Origin: Winogradskyella marina
Lineage (GTDB): Bacteria; Bacteroidota; Bacteroidia; Flavobacteriales; Flavobacteriaceae
Reading direction: 5' to 3'
Assembly (NCBI RefSeq): GCF_015645385.1
Contig: NZ_JADOET010000001.1
Location: 372,001-436,000 of the forward strand
Length of the DNA stretch: 64,000 nucleotides
Both the position numbers and the translations under genes were made by a program. Below, in pieces: positions 37,402-47,441 of the stretch (its first letter is position 1; every line of letters starts with the position of its first letter). The notes beneath the pieces are model-generated. The model saw nothing but the letters and a program-made list of their open reading frames with translations. It had not been told where the DNA came from and searched no databases.

Positions 37402-39081
37402 ATGAGCGAATTAAACAAATACAGTAAAACAGTTACACAAGATCCAACACAACCAGCAGCTCAAGCCATGTTGCATGCCATTGGATTAACCAAAGAAGAT
37501 TTTTTTAAGCCTATTGTTGGTATTGCAAGCACAGGTTACGAAGGTAACCCTTGTAATATGCATCTTAACGACCTAGCAAAATTGGTCAAAGAAGGCACAA
37601 AAAATGAAGACGTCGTTGGCTTAATTTTTAACACCATTGGTGTGAGTGATGGTATTTCAATGGGAACACCAGGAATGCGTTATTCTTTACCGTCTCGTGA
37701 TATCATAGCAGATTCTATGGAAACTGTCGTTCAAGCGATGAGCTACGATGGTTTGGTAACTGTAGTAGGTTGCGACAAAAACATGCCAGGTGCATTAATG
37801 GCTATGATTCGCTTAAACAGACCTAGTATTCTAGTCTATGGAGGAACCATTGATTCTGGCTGTCACGAAGGAAAAAAATTAGATGTTGTTTCTGCTTTTG
37901 AAGCTTGGGGAAGTAAGGTTGCAGGAACCATGACCGAAAATGAATATCAAAACATCGTTGAAAAAGCATGTCCTGGAGCTGGTGCCTGTGGAGGTATGTA
38001 TACAGCAAACACCATGGCTTCTGCAATCGAAGCTTTAGGTATGACACTGCCATTTAACTCTTCAAATCCAGCGTTGAGTGATGCTAAAAAAGAAGAATCC
38101 GTAAAAGCTGGTGAAGCGTTACGTTTATTATTAGAAAAAGACATTAAACCTTCAGACATTATAACAAGAAAATCTCTAGAAAACGCCGTTCGGTTAGTAA
38201 CCATCTTAGGAGGCTCTACAAATGCTGTACTACACTTTTTAGCAATTGCTAGAGCAGCTCAAATAGATTTTACGTTAAAAGATTTTCAAGACATAAGTGA
38301 CAACACACCGTTTTTAGCCGACTTAAAACCAAGCGGAAAATATTTAATGGAAGATGTGCACGCTGTTGGAGGCATTCCGGCAGTCTTAAAATATTTATTA
38401 AAAAAAGGACTCATTCACGGAGATTGTTTAACCGTTACAGGAAAAACCATTGCTGAAAACTTATTAGATGTTCCTGATTTAACAGAAGGACAAGACGTTA
38501 TAAAACCAATTGAAGAACCGATTAAAATATCCGGACACTTAAGAATGTTGTATGGCAACTTAGCAACAGAAGGAAGTGTTGCTAAAATCACCGGAAAAGA
38601 AGGTCTATGTTTCCGTGGAAAAGCGAAAGTTTTTGAAGGAGAATACGCAGCAAACGACGGAATTAGAGACGGAAAAGTAGAAAAAGGAGATGTCGTTGTC
38701 ATTAGATACGAAGGCCCAAAAGGAGGTCCTGGAATGCCTGAAATGCTAAAACCAACGGCTGCAATAATGGGAGCTGGCTTAGGGAAAGATGTCGCTTTAA
38801 TTACAGATGGAAGATTTTCTGGAGGAACCCACGGTTTCGTTGTTGGGCACATTACACCTGAAGCACAAGAAGGAGGTACAATCGCAGTTGTGAAAGATGG
38901 AGACATCATAACAATTGATGCTGAAACGAATTCAATATCCCTAGAAGTCTCTGAAGAAGAGTTACAAAAACGAAGAGAAAAATGGAAAACACCAGAATTA
39001 AAATTTGAACGTGGTGTTTTATATAAATACGCTAAAACAGTATCATCAGCATCTAAAGGATGTGTAACCGATGAATTTTAA
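37402..39081 (+). CDS. ilvD: Dihydroxy-acid dehydratase
   Basis: 559 aa cytoplasmic Fe-S enzyme of Ile/Val biosynthesis: dehydrates 2,3-dihydroxyisovalerate and 2,3-dihydroxy-3-methylvalerate to the 2-oxo acids. Family motifs: GNPCNMHL (Cys51), [12 protein letters not shown] (Cys122), [13 protein letters not shown] (Cys194), the cluster ligands, and [17 protein letters not shown] near the C-terminus. Full length. First gene of the ilv operon after the attenuator; ilvB follows 67 bp downstream. Confidence 0.97.
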   Translation: MSELNKYSKTVTQDPTQPAAQAMLHAIGLTKEDFFKPIVGIASTGYEGNPCNMHLNDLAKLVKEGTKNEDVVGLIFNTIGVSDGISMGTPGMRYSLPSRDIIADSMETVVQAMSYDGLVTVVGCDKNMPGALMAMIRLNRPSILVYGGTIDSGCHEGKKLDVVSAFEAWGSKVAGTMTENEYQNIVEKACPGAGACGGMYTANTMASAIEALGMTLPFNSSNPALSDAKKEESVKAGEALRLLLEKDIKPSDIITRKSLENAVRLVTILGGSTNAVLHFLAIARAAQIDFTLKDFQDISDNTPFLADLKPSGKYLMEDVHAVGGIPAVLKYLLKKGLIHGDCLTVTGKTIAENLLDVPDLTEGQDVIKPIEEPIKISGHLRMLYGNLATEGSVAKITGKEGLCFRGKAKVFEGEYAANDGIRDGKVEKGDVVVIRYEGPKGGPGMPEMLKPTAAIMGAGLGKDVALITDGRFSGGTHGFVVGHITPEAQEGGTIAVVKDGDIITIDAETNSISLEVSEEELQKRREKWKTPELKFERGVLYKYAKTVSSASKGCVTDEF

Positions 39082-39101
39082 TTCTAAATATAGTTCTTGA
39101 A

Positions 39102-39131
39102 TGTCACTCTAAGCCTAGTCGAAGAGTCTCA
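39102..39131. repeat. Flavobacterial intergenic repeat (CTNAGCNNAGTCGAAGAGTCTC type)
   Basis: The ilvD-ilvB spacer contains TGTCACTCTAAGCCTAGTCG followed by AAGAGTCTCA, a member of a dispersed repeat family; a related copy, TTGAGCGCAGTCGAAAGGTC, lies at 49750-49769 before proC. Confidence 0.5.
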
Positions 39132-39148
39132 AATAGATTTTAATAAAC

Positions 39149-40885
39149 ATGAAAGAAACTCAAACCATACAAAAACAAGCTAAAGCATCAGAAACCACAG
39201 AACGTATTTCTGGTAGTGAAGCGGTTATAAAGTGTTTACTAGCCGAAGGTATTGATACCCTTTACGGTTATCCTGGTGGTGCAATTATGCCAGTTTATGA
39301 TGAATTATATAAGTATCAAGACAAAATTCATCATGTCTTAACGCGTCATGAGCAAGGTGCAACGCATTCTGCACAAGGTTATGCACGTATTTCTGGAAAA
39401 GTTGGTGTCTGCATGGCAACTTCTGGTCCAGGAGCTACTAATTTAATTACTGGTATTGCTGATGCTCAAATCGATTCTACACCAATGGTTTGTATCACTG
39501 GTCAGGTTGGTTCGCATTTATTAGGTAGTGATGCTTTTCAAGAAACTGATATCGTCGGCATTTCAACTCCGGTGACCAAGTGGAATTGTCAAGTCACTGA
39601 AGCATCTCAAATCCCTGAGGCTTTTGCTAAGGCATTTTATATAGCTAAAAGTGGAAGACCAGGACCTGTACTCATTGATATTACTAAAGATGCTCAATTT
39701 GAAGAATTCGATTTTAAGTACGAAAAATGTAAAGGCATTAGAAGCTATAAGCCAGTTCCAGATACGGATGAAAATTCGTTAAAAGCTGCAGCTAAACTTA
39801 TTAATTCTGCAAAAAAGCCATTGATAGTTTGGGGACAAGGTGTTATTTTAGGAAAAGCCGAAGAAGAATTTAAAGCTATCATTGAAAAAGCAGGAATCCC
39901 TTCTGCTTGGACCATTTTAGGGGCTTCTGCAATTCCAACATCTCACCCATTAAATGTTGGTATGGTTGGCATGCATGGAAATTATGCGCCAAATGTATTA
40001 ACTAACGAATGTGATGTATTGATTGCCATAGGAATGCGATTTGACGATCGTGTTACAGGAAATTTAGCCACCTATGCAAAACAAGCTAAAATTGTGCATT
40101 TCGAAATTGATCCAGCCGAAGTTGATAAAAATGTGAAATCAGATGTAGCTGTTCTTGGAGATGCAAAAGCGAGTTTAAAACAATTATTACCATTATTAAA
40201 TAAGAATTCTCATACAGATTGGCATCAAGAATTTAAAGACTTATATAAGATTGAGTTTGAAAAAGTCATAAAACACGATTTACATCCCACAAAAGACGGT
40301 ATAACTATGGCTGAAGTGTTGAAAGAAATCAACATTGCAACTGAAGGAGAAGCTGCTATTGTAAGTGATGTTGGTCAGCATCAAATGATTGCTTGTCGTT
40401 ATGCCGAATTCAACAAAACAAAAAGTAATATTACATCTGGTGGCTTAGGCACTATGGGATTTGCTTTACCAGCAGCTATTGGTGCAAAAATGGCAGCACC
40501 AGAAAGAGAAGTCGTTATGATAGCTGGAGATGGCGGTTACCAAATGACCATTCAAGAATTAGGAACAATTTTTCAACAAAAAGTACCTGTAAAAATTGTG
40601 GTCTTAAATAATGAGTTCCTTGGAATGGTACGTCAATGGCAACAATTATTCTTTGATAAACGCTATGCTTCTACCGAAATGGTGAATCCAGATTTTGTAG
40701 CCATTGCCAAAGGTTATCATATTGAAGCTCAAAAAGTAACAGAAAGAAAAGACTTAAAAGCGGCTATAAAAGAAATGATCGACTGTGAAGGTCCTTATTT
40801 CTTAGAAGTGAGAGTAGAAAAGGAAGATAATGTATTCCCAATGATCCCAACAGGAGCAAGTGTTTCAGATATACGATTAGAGTAA
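39149..40885 (+). CDS. ilvB: Acetolactate synthase, large catalytic subunit
   Basis: 578 aa ThDP enzyme; condenses pyruvate with pyruvate or 2-oxobutyrate. N-terminal Pyr domain with the ThDP activator Glu in LTRHEQGATHSAQGYAR, central FAD domain (VGMVGMHGNYAPNVL), C-terminal PP domain with GDGGYQMTIQELGT and NNEFLGMVRQWQQLFF. An extended N-terminus (KETQTIQKQAKASETTERI) precedes the fold. Works with IlvN, 161 bp downstream beyond a repeat. Confidence 0.97.
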   Translation: MKETQTIQKQAKASETTERISGSEAVIKCLLAEGIDTLYGYPGGAIMPVYDELYKYQDKIHHVLTRHEQGATHSAQGYARISGKVGVCMATSGPGATNLITGIADAQIDSTPMVCITGQVGSHLLGSDAFQETDIVGISTPVTKWNCQVTEASQIPEAFAKAFYIAKSGRPGPVLIDITKDAQFEEFDFKYEKCKGIRSYKPVPDTDENSLKAAAKLINSAKKPLIVWGQGVILGKAEEEFKAIIEKAGIPSAWTILGASAIPTSHPLNVGMVGMHGNYAPNVLTNECDVLIAIGMRFDDRVTGNLATYAKQAKIVHFEIDPAEVDKNVKSDVAVLGDAKASLKQLLPLLNKNSHTDWHQEFKDLYKIEFEKVIKHDLHPTKDGITMAEVLKEINIATEGEAAIVSDVGQHQMIACRYAEFNKTKSNITSGGLGTMGFALPAAIGAKMAAPEREVVMIAGDGGYQMTIQELGTIFQQKVPVKIVVLNNEFLGMVRQWQQLFFDKRYASTEMVNPDFVAIAKGYHIEAQKVTERKDLKAAIKEMIDCEGPYFLEVRVEKEDNVFPMIPTGASVSDIRLE

Positions 40886-41004
40886 CGTCAGTTCGAGTGA
40901 ATTTCAAAGAAGTGCAACGAATTTAAAATTTGTATCGAGAACAATTTAAGTAGCTTCTCGATACAATTTTATCTCGTTCCTCAATAAAACCACTCGAAGT
41001 GACG
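40886..41004. repeat. 119-bp palindromic repeat element between ilvB and ilvN
   Basis: Bounded by CGTCAGTTCGAGTG (40886-40899) and CACTCGAAGTGACG (40991-41004), inverted with 13 of 14 matches. An inner perfect 12-bp pair TTGTATCGAGAA (40930-40941) / TTCTCGATACAA (40955-40966) makes a second hairpin. No ORF; looks like a non-coding, MITE-like flavobacterial repeat that fills nearly all of the spacer. Confidence 0.75.
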
Positions 41005-41046
41005 AATAAATATAATAATGAAAGCTAATAGAAAAGCTTAAAAACA

Positions 41047-41577
41047 ATGAGTACAGAAATTAAACATTATACCGTTTCTATTTATACGGAAAACAATATT
41101 GGATTGTTGAATAGGATTTCAGCAATATTCCAAAGAAGACATGTGAATGTTGAGAGTTTAAATACATCACCTTCTGAAATCGATGGCGTTTCAAGATTTA
41201 CTATTGTTGTCAATATTACCGAATCTCAAATGAAAAAGATTCGCGGTCAGATTGAAAAACAAGTCGAGGTCATAAAAGCCTACTATCATACTGAAGAAGA
41301 AATCATCTATCAGCAATCGTGTATCTTTAAAATGAGATCTAATTTATTGTTTGACGAACGCCAAATTCAGAATATCATTAAAGAAAGTAACGCTAGAATT
41401 GTCACTGTAAACCGTGAATTCTTCGTTATAGAAAAATCAGGAAGAAAAGAAGAAATTGATCTATTACACAGAGAATTATCCGTTTTCGGTATTATGCAAT
41501 TTACGCGCTCAGGACGTATTGCAGTTACAAAAGACGAAATGAAAATATCAACAATGCTTAAAGCATTACATTATTAA
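41047..41577 (+). CDS. ilvN: Acetolactate synthase, regulatory small subunit
   Basis: 176 aa. N-terminal ACT domain: KHYTVSIYTENNIGLLNRISAIFQRRHVNVESLN is the valine-binding ACT signature; a second ACT-like half follows (QSCIFKMRSNLLFDERQIQNI). It activates IlvB and gives valine feedback inhibition. Longer than the minimal E. coli IlvN and like the usual IlvH-type subunits. Confidence 0.95.
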   Translation: MSTEIKHYTVSIYTENNIGLLNRISAIFQRRHVNVESLNTSPSEIDGVSRFTIVVNITESQMKKIRGQIEKQVEVIKAYYHTEEEIIYQQSCIFKMRSNLLFDERQIQNIIKESNARIVTVNREFFVIEKSGRKEEIDLLHRELSVFGIMQFTRSGRIAVTKDEMKISTMLKALHY

Positions 41578-41669
41578 TAAAAAAAAGAATTGAATAGAGA
41601 CTTAGAAATTAAAACGTTTTAACATTGAACCTTTTATAATTTTTTTACTCTCAAATAAAAACAAACAAA

Positions 41670-43175
41670 ATGTCAAATTATTTCAACACATTACCATTAA
41701 GAGAACAGTTAGAGCAATTAGGAAAATGTCGTTTTATGGACGCTTCAGAATTTGAAGATGGTGTAGACGCTTTAAAAGGAAAGAAAATCGTAATCGTTGG
41801 TTGCGGTGCGCAAGGGCTTAACCAAGGGTTAAATATGAGAGATTCCGGATTAGATATTTCCTATGCGTTAAGGCAAGTGGCTATTGACCAAAAACGTGAT
41901 TCTTTTAAGAACGCAACATCTAACGACTTTAATGTTGGCACGTATGATGAGCTAATTCCGACGGCAGATGTAGTGTTAAACTTAACACCAGACAAGCAAC
42001 ATACAAATGTTGTAAAAGCCGTAATGCCTTTAATGAAAAAAGGAGCGACATTAAGCTATTCTCATGGGTTTAATATTGTTGAAGAAGGCACAAAAATCCG
42101 TGAAGATATAACGGTAATTATGGTAGCACCAAAATGTCCAGGAACAGAAGTAAGAGAAGAATATAAGAGAGGATTTGGAGTACCAACATTAACAGCTGTT
42201 CACCCAGAAAATGATCCAGAAGGAAAAGGTTGGGCTCAGGCTAAAGCTTATGCTGCAGCAACTGGAGGTCATCGTGCTGGCGTTTTAGAGTCATCGTTTA
42301 TTGCGGAAGTAAAAAGTGATCTAATGGGAGAACAAACTATTCTTTGTGGTTTATTACAAACGGGAGCCATTTTATCTTTCGACAAAATGGTTGAAGAGGG
42401 CATTGAACCTGGTTATGCAGCGAAACTCATTCAGTTTGGTTGGGAAACTATTACAGAAGCCTTAAAACACGGAGGAATTACCAACATGATGGACCGTTTA
42501 TCTAATCCTGCAAAAATCAAAGCTTTCGAATTATCTGAGGAATTAAAAGATATTATGCGTCCACTTTTTGAGAAGCATATGGACGATATTATTTCGGGTC
42601 ACTTCTCAAAAACCATGATGGAAGATTGGGCAAACGACGATGTAAATCTTTTAAAATGGAGAGCTGCAACAGGAGAAACTGCTTTTGAAAAAACACCATT
42701 AACATCAGATCATATTACAGAACAAGAGTATTTTGATCACGGTGTTTTATTAGTTGCTTTTGTAAAATCTGGTGTAGAATTAGCGTTTGAAACTATGGTA
42801 AGCGCAGGAATAATTGAAGATTCTGCATATTACGAATCGCTGCACGAGTTACCATTAATCGCTAACACCATCGCTAGAAAGAAATTATTTGAAATGAACC
42901 GTGTTATTTCTGATACGGCGGAATACGGTTGTTATTTATTTGATCATGCTTGCAAACCATTATTAACTGATTTTATGAAAACTGTTAATACTGATATTAT
43001 CGGAAAACCGTTTTCAAAAACAACAGGAGTTGATAATATTGAGTTAATTGCAGTTAACGATGCTATTAGAAATCACCCCATAGAAACTGTTGGTCAACGT
43101 TTACGTGCGGCTATGACAGCAATGAAAGTTATTAAAACAGAAGAAGTAAAAGAAGCCGATTCAGTATTAGCATAA
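41670..43175 (+). CDS. ilvC: Ketol-acid reductoisomerase (class II, long form)
   Basis: 501 aa, NADPH-dependent isomerase/reductase converting acetolactate to dihydroxyisovalerate. NADP-binding Rossmann domain with [22 protein letters not shown] (about 35-57); metal-site region [17 protein letters not shown]; a duplicated C-terminal helical domain (up to about 490) as in the E. coli/plant class II enzymes, not the ~340 aa class I. Followed by a palindrome and hairpin before ilvA. Confidence 0.96.
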   Translation: MSNYFNTLPLREQLEQLGKCRFMDASEFEDGVDALKGKKIVIVGCGAQGLNQGLNMRDSGLDISYALRQVAIDQKRDSFKNATSNDFNVGTYDELIPTADVVLNLTPDKQHTNVVKAVMPLMKKGATLSYSHGFNIVEEGTKIREDITVIMVAPKCPGTEVREEYKRGFGVPTLTAVHPENDPEGKGWAQAKAYAAATGGHRAGVLESSFIAEVKSDLMGEQTILCGLLQTGAILSFDKMVEEGIEPGYAAKLIQFGWETITEALKHGGITNMMDRLSNPAKIKAFELSEELKDIMRPLFEKHMDDIISGHFSKTMMEDWANDDVNLLKWRAATGETAFEKTPLTSDHITEQEYFDHGVLLVAFVKSGVELAFETMVSAGIIEDSAYYESLHELPLIANTIARKKLFEMNRVISDTAEYGCYLFDHACKPLLTDFMKTVNTDIIGKPFSKTTGVDNIELIAVNDAIRNHPIETVGQRLRAAMTAMKVIKTEEVKEADSVLA

Positions 43176-43185
43176 AACAATTTTA

Positions 43186-43238
43186 ACCTATCAGGTTTTA
43201 AGGTCGCAAAGTATAGCCGAAGTTAAAACCTGATAGGT
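43186..43238. repeat. Inverted repeat, ACCTGWYAGGT family
   Basis: Perfect 15-bp arms ACCTATCAGGTTTTA (43186-43200) and TAAAACCTGATAGGT (43224-43238), 23-bp loop, in the ilvC-ilvA spacer. Same palindromic family as the copies at 51726, 52745, 54724 and 57778. Confidence 0.75.
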
Positions 43239-43256
43239 CTTATAAACGAAAAGAGA

Positions 43257-43274
43257 TTCCCACCTCCAAGGGAA
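43257..43274 (+). repeat. Start-proximal hairpin repeat before ilvA
   Basis: TTCCC (43257-43261) / GGGAA (43270-43274); the right arm ends 6 nt before the chosen ilvA ATG at 43281. One of seven same-orientation copies; this one has a degenerate loop. Confidence 0.6.
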
Positions 43275-43280
43275 ATGCAC

Positions 43281-44549
43281 ATGAAAGACACCAAAACAAC
43301 ATACAGACCAACATTAAAAGCAATTGAAGCAGCTGCCGAAAATTTACAAGGTATAGCATCAGTAACCCCTTTAATTAAAAACGCAAGATATTCTAAGGAC
43401 TATGAAGCAAACATATTTTTAAAACGAGAAGATTTACAAGAGGTTCGTTCTTATAAAATTCGTGGAGCTTACAATAAAATATCATCTTTAGATTCATCAC
43501 AAATTGAAAACGGAATTGTATGTGCTAGTGCCGGAAATCACGCACAAGGTGTAGCACTTTCATGTAAATTATTAAAATTAAAAGGCACCATTTTTATGCC
43601 TTCGCCAACACCTAATCAAAAAATTGAACAGGTAAAAATGTTCGGCGAAGATTATGTAGATGTTGTTTTAGTTGGTGACACTTTTGATGACGCTTACCAT
43701 GCCGCAATGCAACAATGCGAAGAGTTAAACTCAACATTTATTCACCCTTTTAATGACGAAAAAGTTATTGAAGGACAAGCAACGGTTGGTTTAGAAATTA
43801 TAGACCAAGCTAAAGCACATCCAATTCATTATGTGTTTTTACCTGTTGGTGGTGGTGGACTAGCAGCAGGACTATCCTCTGTTTTTAAAATTCTATCGCC
43901 GCAAACAAAAATTATTAGCGTAGAGCCAAAAGGTGCACCAGCCATGTTAACCTCTATTCGAGAAAATAAAAATACAGAATTACAAACCATAGATAATTTT
44001 GTAGATGGTGCTGCAGTAAAGCGTGTTGGTGATTTAAGTTTTTCCATTTGTAAGGAAACACTACATCGTGTTGTCACTGTAGATGAAGGCAAAATTTGTC
44101 AAACTATTTTAAGCTTATATAATAAAGATGCCATAGTTGTTGAACCAGCAGGTGCCTTAAGTTTATGTGCGCTAGATCAGTTCTCAGAAGAAATTAAAGG
44201 CAAAAATGTGGTGTGTGTTATCAGCGGAAGCAATAACGATATCACTAGAATGGCTGAAATAACAGAGCGCGCATTACTCTATGCGCAACTTAAACACTAT
44301 TTTATCATTAAGTTTCCGCAACGTGCCGGAGCATTGCGAGATTTTGTAGTTGATATATTGGGCCCAACAGATGACATTACCCATTTTGAATATACAAAAA
44401 AAGCTAACCGAGAAAACGAAGTTGCCGTTGTAGGATTACAGTTAAAGTCGCCCGATGACTTAGAGCCATTAATTGCTAAAATGAAGCGTAATAATTTTTA
44501 TGGTGATTATTTAAATGACAAGCCAGACTTATTTCAGTTCTTAGTATAA
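43281..44549 (+). CDS. ilvA: Biosynthetic threonine ammonia-lyase (threonine dehydratase)
   Basis: 422 aa PLP enzyme making 2-oxobutyrate from threonine, the committed step to isoleucine. I start at ATG 43281 by analogy with the other genes behind this hairpin; an in-frame ATG at 43275 would add Met-His. PLP lysine in SYKIRGAYNK (about Lys59), ASAGNHAQGVALSC, glycine-rich phosphate loop VGGGGLAAGLSS. A C-terminal ACT-like regulatory domain (about 335-422, YFIIKFPQRAGALRDFVVDILGP) supports Ile feedback. Confidence 0.95.
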   Translation: MKDTKTTYRPTLKAIEAAAENLQGIASVTPLIKNARYSKDYEANIFLKREDLQEVRSYKIRGAYNKISSLDSSQIENGIVCASAGNHAQGVALSCKLLKLKGTIFMPSPTPNQKIEQVKMFGEDYVDVVLVGDTFDDAYHAAMQQCEELNSTFIHPFNDEKVIEGQATVGLEIIDQAKAHPIHYVFLPVGGGGLAAGLSSVFKILSPQTKIISVEPKGAPAMLTSIRENKNTELQTIDNFVDGAAVKRVGDLSFSICKETLHRVVTVDEGKICQTILSLYNKDAIVVEPAGALSLCALDQFSEEIKGKNVVCVISGSNNDITRMAEITERALLYAQLKHYFIIKFPQRAGALRDFVVDILGPTDDITHFEYTKKANRENEVAVVGLQLKSPDDLEPLIAKMKRNNFYGDYLNDKPDLFQFLV

Positions 44550-44797
44550 GAATTATTAGTGTTAATCTAAATTTCAGGATATGGTCTCAAGGCTTTTTTA
44601 AAGTTTAAAAAGTATGCTTTTGGATAAATCACCTTAAAATAAAAATGCTTATCCATTAGTTTGAATTTCGTCTTGGTTCTAATGTCTATTGATACAACAA
44701 CTATATACTTTCATATAGCTTAACACAAACTTAACCGTCCTAAAGGATACATTTTGGTATCTTTAAGATAAATAATATTGAATTAAAATTAAATTTT

Positions 44798-46390
44798 ATG
44801 ACTTCTACATCTCAGAATATTCCAGAGCAATTTCAAATTAAAGAATTAGTCGAACAAAACACCTATTTAACAGAAGGTGGATTGATTCCGTGGCGCGGAG
44901 AAACCTCTAAGGTCTATTCCACCATTTCGTCAACTGAAGACTACAAGCCTACATTACTCGGAACCATTCCGACATTAGGAAAAAAAGAAGCTTTAAGAGC
45001 TTTAGATTCTGCCGTTTCTGCCTACAATAAAGGCCAAGGATTATGGCCAACAATGAAGGTTGTGGATAGAATAGCGTGTATGGAAAAGTTTGTAGAACAA
45101 ATGAAAACCAAGCGTGCCGAAGTCGTAAAATTATTAATGTGGGAAATTGGAAAAAATCTTCCCGATTCTGAAAAGGAATTCGATAGAACCGTTGAATATA
45201 TTTACGATACTATTGAAGATTACAAACAAATGGATCGCGATAGCGCTAAGTTTGAAAAAAACTCTGGTGTTAACGCACACATTAGAAGAGGACCTTTAGG
45301 TGTTGTACTTTGTTTAGGCCCTTATAATTACCCATTAAATGAAACATTTGCGCTTTTAATTCCTGCATTGATGATGGGAAATACAGCTGTTTTTAAACCC
45401 GCAAAACATGGTGTTTTATTGATTTCACCGTTGTTGGAAGCATTTAGAAGTAGTTTCCCAAAAGGCGTTGTAAATATTATCTATGGTCGTGGAAGAACTG
45501 TTGCTGCACCAATTATGCAATCTGGAAAAGTTGATGTTTTAGCTTTAATAGGAAATAGCAAATCTGCAAATGCTTTACAGAATCAACATCCAAAAAGTAA
45601 CAGGTTACGTCTAGTTTTAGGTTTGGAAGCAAAAAATCCTGCGATCGTGTTACCAGATGCAGATTTAGATTTGGCCATTGACGAATGTATTGCAGGTACA
45701 ACTTCTTTTAATGGTCAACGTTGTACCGCTTTAAAGGTATTATATGTTCATGAAGACATAGTGGAGGAATTCAACAAACGTTTTTCTGCCAAAGTAGATG
45801 CCCTAAAATTTGCAAATCCATGGGAAGGTGGTGCAAAATTAACACCATTACCAGAACCAGATAAACCACTTTATATTCAAGAATTAATTGACGATGCTAC
45901 TGAAAAAGGAGCAAAAGTGATTAATACAAAAGGAGGAGAAACTACAGATAATTATATTTTCCCAGCCGTTTTATATCCTGTATCAAAAGATATGCGAGTG
46001 TTTCAAGAAGAACAATTTGGACCTGTAATTCCTGTTGTTCCTTTTTCAGATATTGAAGAACCATTAGATGATATGGCCGAATCTAATTATGGACAACAAG
46101 TAAGTTTATTTGGTAAAGATGTAAAAACCTTAGCACCTTTAATTGACACCTTAGTGAATTTGGTTTGTAGAGTAAATTTAAACAGTTCTTGTCAACGTGG
46201 ACCAGATGTTTATCCGTTTACAGGGCGAAAAGATTCAGCTGTTGCAACGCTTAGTGTTCATGACGCCTTACGTTCGTTTTCAATTAGAACGTTTGTGGCT
46301 TCAAAAGACAATGATTACAACAATGCTATTTTAAAAGACTTAATGGATTCTAGAGCTTCAAATTTTGTAAGCACAGATTATATTCTTTAA
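44798..46390 (+). CDS. gapN: NADP-dependent glyceraldehyde-3-phosphate dehydrogenase, non-phosphorylating (GapN-like aldehyde dehydrogenase)
   Basis: 530 aa ALDH superfamily enzyme. Asn177 in [18 protein letters not shown] for NADP binding, general base Glu277 in [11 protein letters not shown] and nucleophile Cys309 in [11 protein letters not shown]. The length and [20 protein letters not shown] motif resemble GapN rather than betaine or succinate-semialdehyde dehydrogenases. It would make 3-phosphoglycerate and NADPH. A 248-bp spacer separates it from ilvA, so it probably has its own promoter. Confidence 0.85.
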   Translation: MTSTSQNIPEQFQIKELVEQNTYLTEGGLIPWRGETSKVYSTISSTEDYKPTLLGTIPTLGKKEALRALDSAVSAYNKGQGLWPTMKVVDRIACMEKFVEQMKTKRAEVVKLLMWEIGKNLPDSEKEFDRTVEYIYDTIEDYKQMDRDSAKFEKNSGVNAHIRRGPLGVVLCLGPYNYPLNETFALLIPALMMGNTAVFKPAKHGVLLISPLLEAFRSSFPKGVVNIIYGRGRTVAAPIMQSGKVDVLALIGNSKSANALQNQHPKSNRLRLVLGLEAKNPAIVLPDADLDLAIDECIAGTTSFNGQRCTALKVLYVHEDIVEEFNKRFSAKVDALKFANPWEGGAKLTPLPEPDKPLYIQELIDDATEKGAKVINTKGGETTDNYIFPAVLYPVSKDMRVFQEEQFGPVIPVVPFSDIEEPLDDMAESNYGQQVSLFGKDVKTLAPLIDTLVNLVCRVNLNSSCQRGPDVYPFTGRKDSAVATLSVHDALRSFSIRTFVASKDNDYNNAILKDLMDSRASNFVSTDYIL

Positions 46391-46521
46391 AAAAGCAGAG
46401 TATAAAGCCGTTCAAATTGAAATATTTACAGTTTTAAACAGAAGAATTATGAATTTCATAAATCTTTCAAAAAAGAAGGTATAACAAGTTAATTTCTAAA
46501 TAAAAATTATAAATTTACACT

Positions 46522-46587
46522 ATGTTAATTCAAAGAAATAAAATTGAAAGACCCACACGCTTGTTATTAAACAGGCGACGTCGCTAA
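46522..46587 (+). CDS. Arginine-rich leader peptide of the arg operon (21 aa)
   Basis: ATG 46522 to TAA 46585-46587. The peptide starts MLIQRNKIERPTRLLLN and ends in four Arg. Seven of 21 residues are Arg, with codons AGA, AGA, CGC, AGG, CGA, CGT and CGC; the last four are consecutive and directly before the stop. It precedes the nine-gene arginine operon by 230 bp. This is exactly what an arginine-sensing ribosome-stalling leader should look like; no alternative role for such a peptide is evident. Confidence 0.8.
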   Translation: MLIQRNKIERPTRLLLNRRRR

Positions 46588-46739
46588 TGGACCTACTTAA
46601 AACCATTTAGTTAATCAATTTTAATTTTTTCACATTGAACAATTTATCCAATTTTTTTCTAGTTTCATTTTTAGTAATTTCATTTACTAACAGACATATG
46701 TTACGCCGTGTTTCTAATCGTCGCCCTTAAGGGTGCGAT
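46574..46739 (+). promoter_or_regulatory. Predicted alternative RNA pairing in the arg leader
   Basis: GGCGACG (46574-46580), inside the Arg-codon run, is fully complementary to CGTCGCC (46719-46725). The latter is also the 5' part of a local hairpin at 46717-46739 (ATCG...GCCC, loop TTAA, GGG...CGAT). Stalled ribosomes would mask 46574-46580 and so favour the local hairpin. The hairpin lacks a good U run, so which form blocks expression is unclear. Confidence 0.5.
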
Positions 46740-46817
46740 CTATTTTAGGAACTTTGGTGTGTCCAGTTCTTCTTTCCAAACATTGAAAAAATTTTATAAT
46801 TAAATAAATCAATCACA

Positions 46818-47441
46818 ATGAAAATTGTCATTGCAGATAAATCACATAGTATATACGCAGAACTCATTTGCGAAACCATAGCTGAAGCCGCAAAAGTTAG
46901 AGGAACTGGTATTGCAAAACGGCAGCCAGAATACATCATTTCTAAAATGGAAAACGGTAATGCTGTGATTGCATTAGAAGACGATAAATTTGCTGGCTTC
47001 TGCTATATTGAAGCTTGGAGTCATGGGAAGTTTGTCGCCAATTCCGGATTAATTGTACATCCAGATTTCAGAAATCTAGGGCTTGCCAAAAGAATTAAAA
47101 AAGTAATTTTTGAACATTCTAGAACTAAGTTTCCAGATTCTAAAGTTTTTAGTATCACTACAGGTTTAGCCGTAATGAAAATGAATAGCGAATTAGGCTA
47201 TAAACCCGTAACATTTTCAGAACTAACAGATGATCAGTCTTTCTGGAAAGGTTGCCAAACATGCAAAAATTTTGATGTTTTAACCAGAACAGAACAGAAA
47301 ATGTGTTTATGCACAGGCATGCTTTACGATCCGGCTAAAGCCAAGCCAACAAAATCTAAAAAGCATGACTATGATAATAAAACATGGACAAGATTGAAAC
47401 TTATTAAACAGAACATGTTTCTTAAAAAAGATAAAAAATGA
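46818..47441 (+). CDS. GNAT N-acyltransferase, predicted first enzyme of arginine synthesis
   Basis: 207 aa. GNAT core (about 1-145) with NSGLIVHPDFRNLGLAKRIKK, the acyl-CoA loop (Q/R-x-x-G/A type, here RNLGLA). The C-terminal part has a four-Cys pattern GCQTCKNFDVLTRTEQKMCLCTGML (about 154-176) that could bind metal. No argA or argJ is otherwise present, so it likely acylates glutamate, acetyl or succinyl. It overlaps argG by 4 bp (ATGA), confirming coupling with the arginine genes. Confidence 0.75.
   Translation: MKIVIADKSHSIYAELICETIAEAAKVRGTGIAKRQPEYIISKMENGNAVIALEDDKFAGFCYIEAWSHGKFVANSGLIVHPDFRNLGLAKRIKKVIFEHSRTKFPDSKVFSITTGLAVMKMNSELGYKPVTFSELTDDQSFWKGCQTCKNFDVLTRTEQKMCLCTGMLYDPAKAKPTKSKKHDYDNKTWTRLKLIKQNMFLKKDKK

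Larger units (their letters stand above)
46391..46817 (+). other. Leader region of the arginine operon
   Basis: 427 bp between gapN and the GNAT gene. It contains an Arg-rich leader ORF (46522-46587), a long AT/U-rich stretch (46600-46690) and a GC-rich hairpin (46717-46739). A clear -33/-7 promoter was not found; TAAATTTA at 46510-46517 is a near match but very close to the leader ATG. Confidence 0.6.

Noticed and set aside
38415-38909. Long open frame antisense to ilvD (164 codons)
   Set aside because: Pro/Ser/Thr-rich antisense shadow of a highly conserved gene; no start context or family.
41578-41669. Possible second leader peptide or attenuator before ilvC
   Set aside because: No Ile/Val/Leu-rich ORF and no terminator hairpin in this spacer.
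43186-43238. Palindrome as a terminator between ilvC and ilvA
   Set aside because: No T run after the stem and it belongs to a repeat family found in other operon spacers.
46717-46739. Hairpin as a canonical intrinsic terminator of the arg leader
   Set aside because: Stem has a bulge and wobble pairs and only a short interrupted T run follows, so it is described as an alternative structure only.
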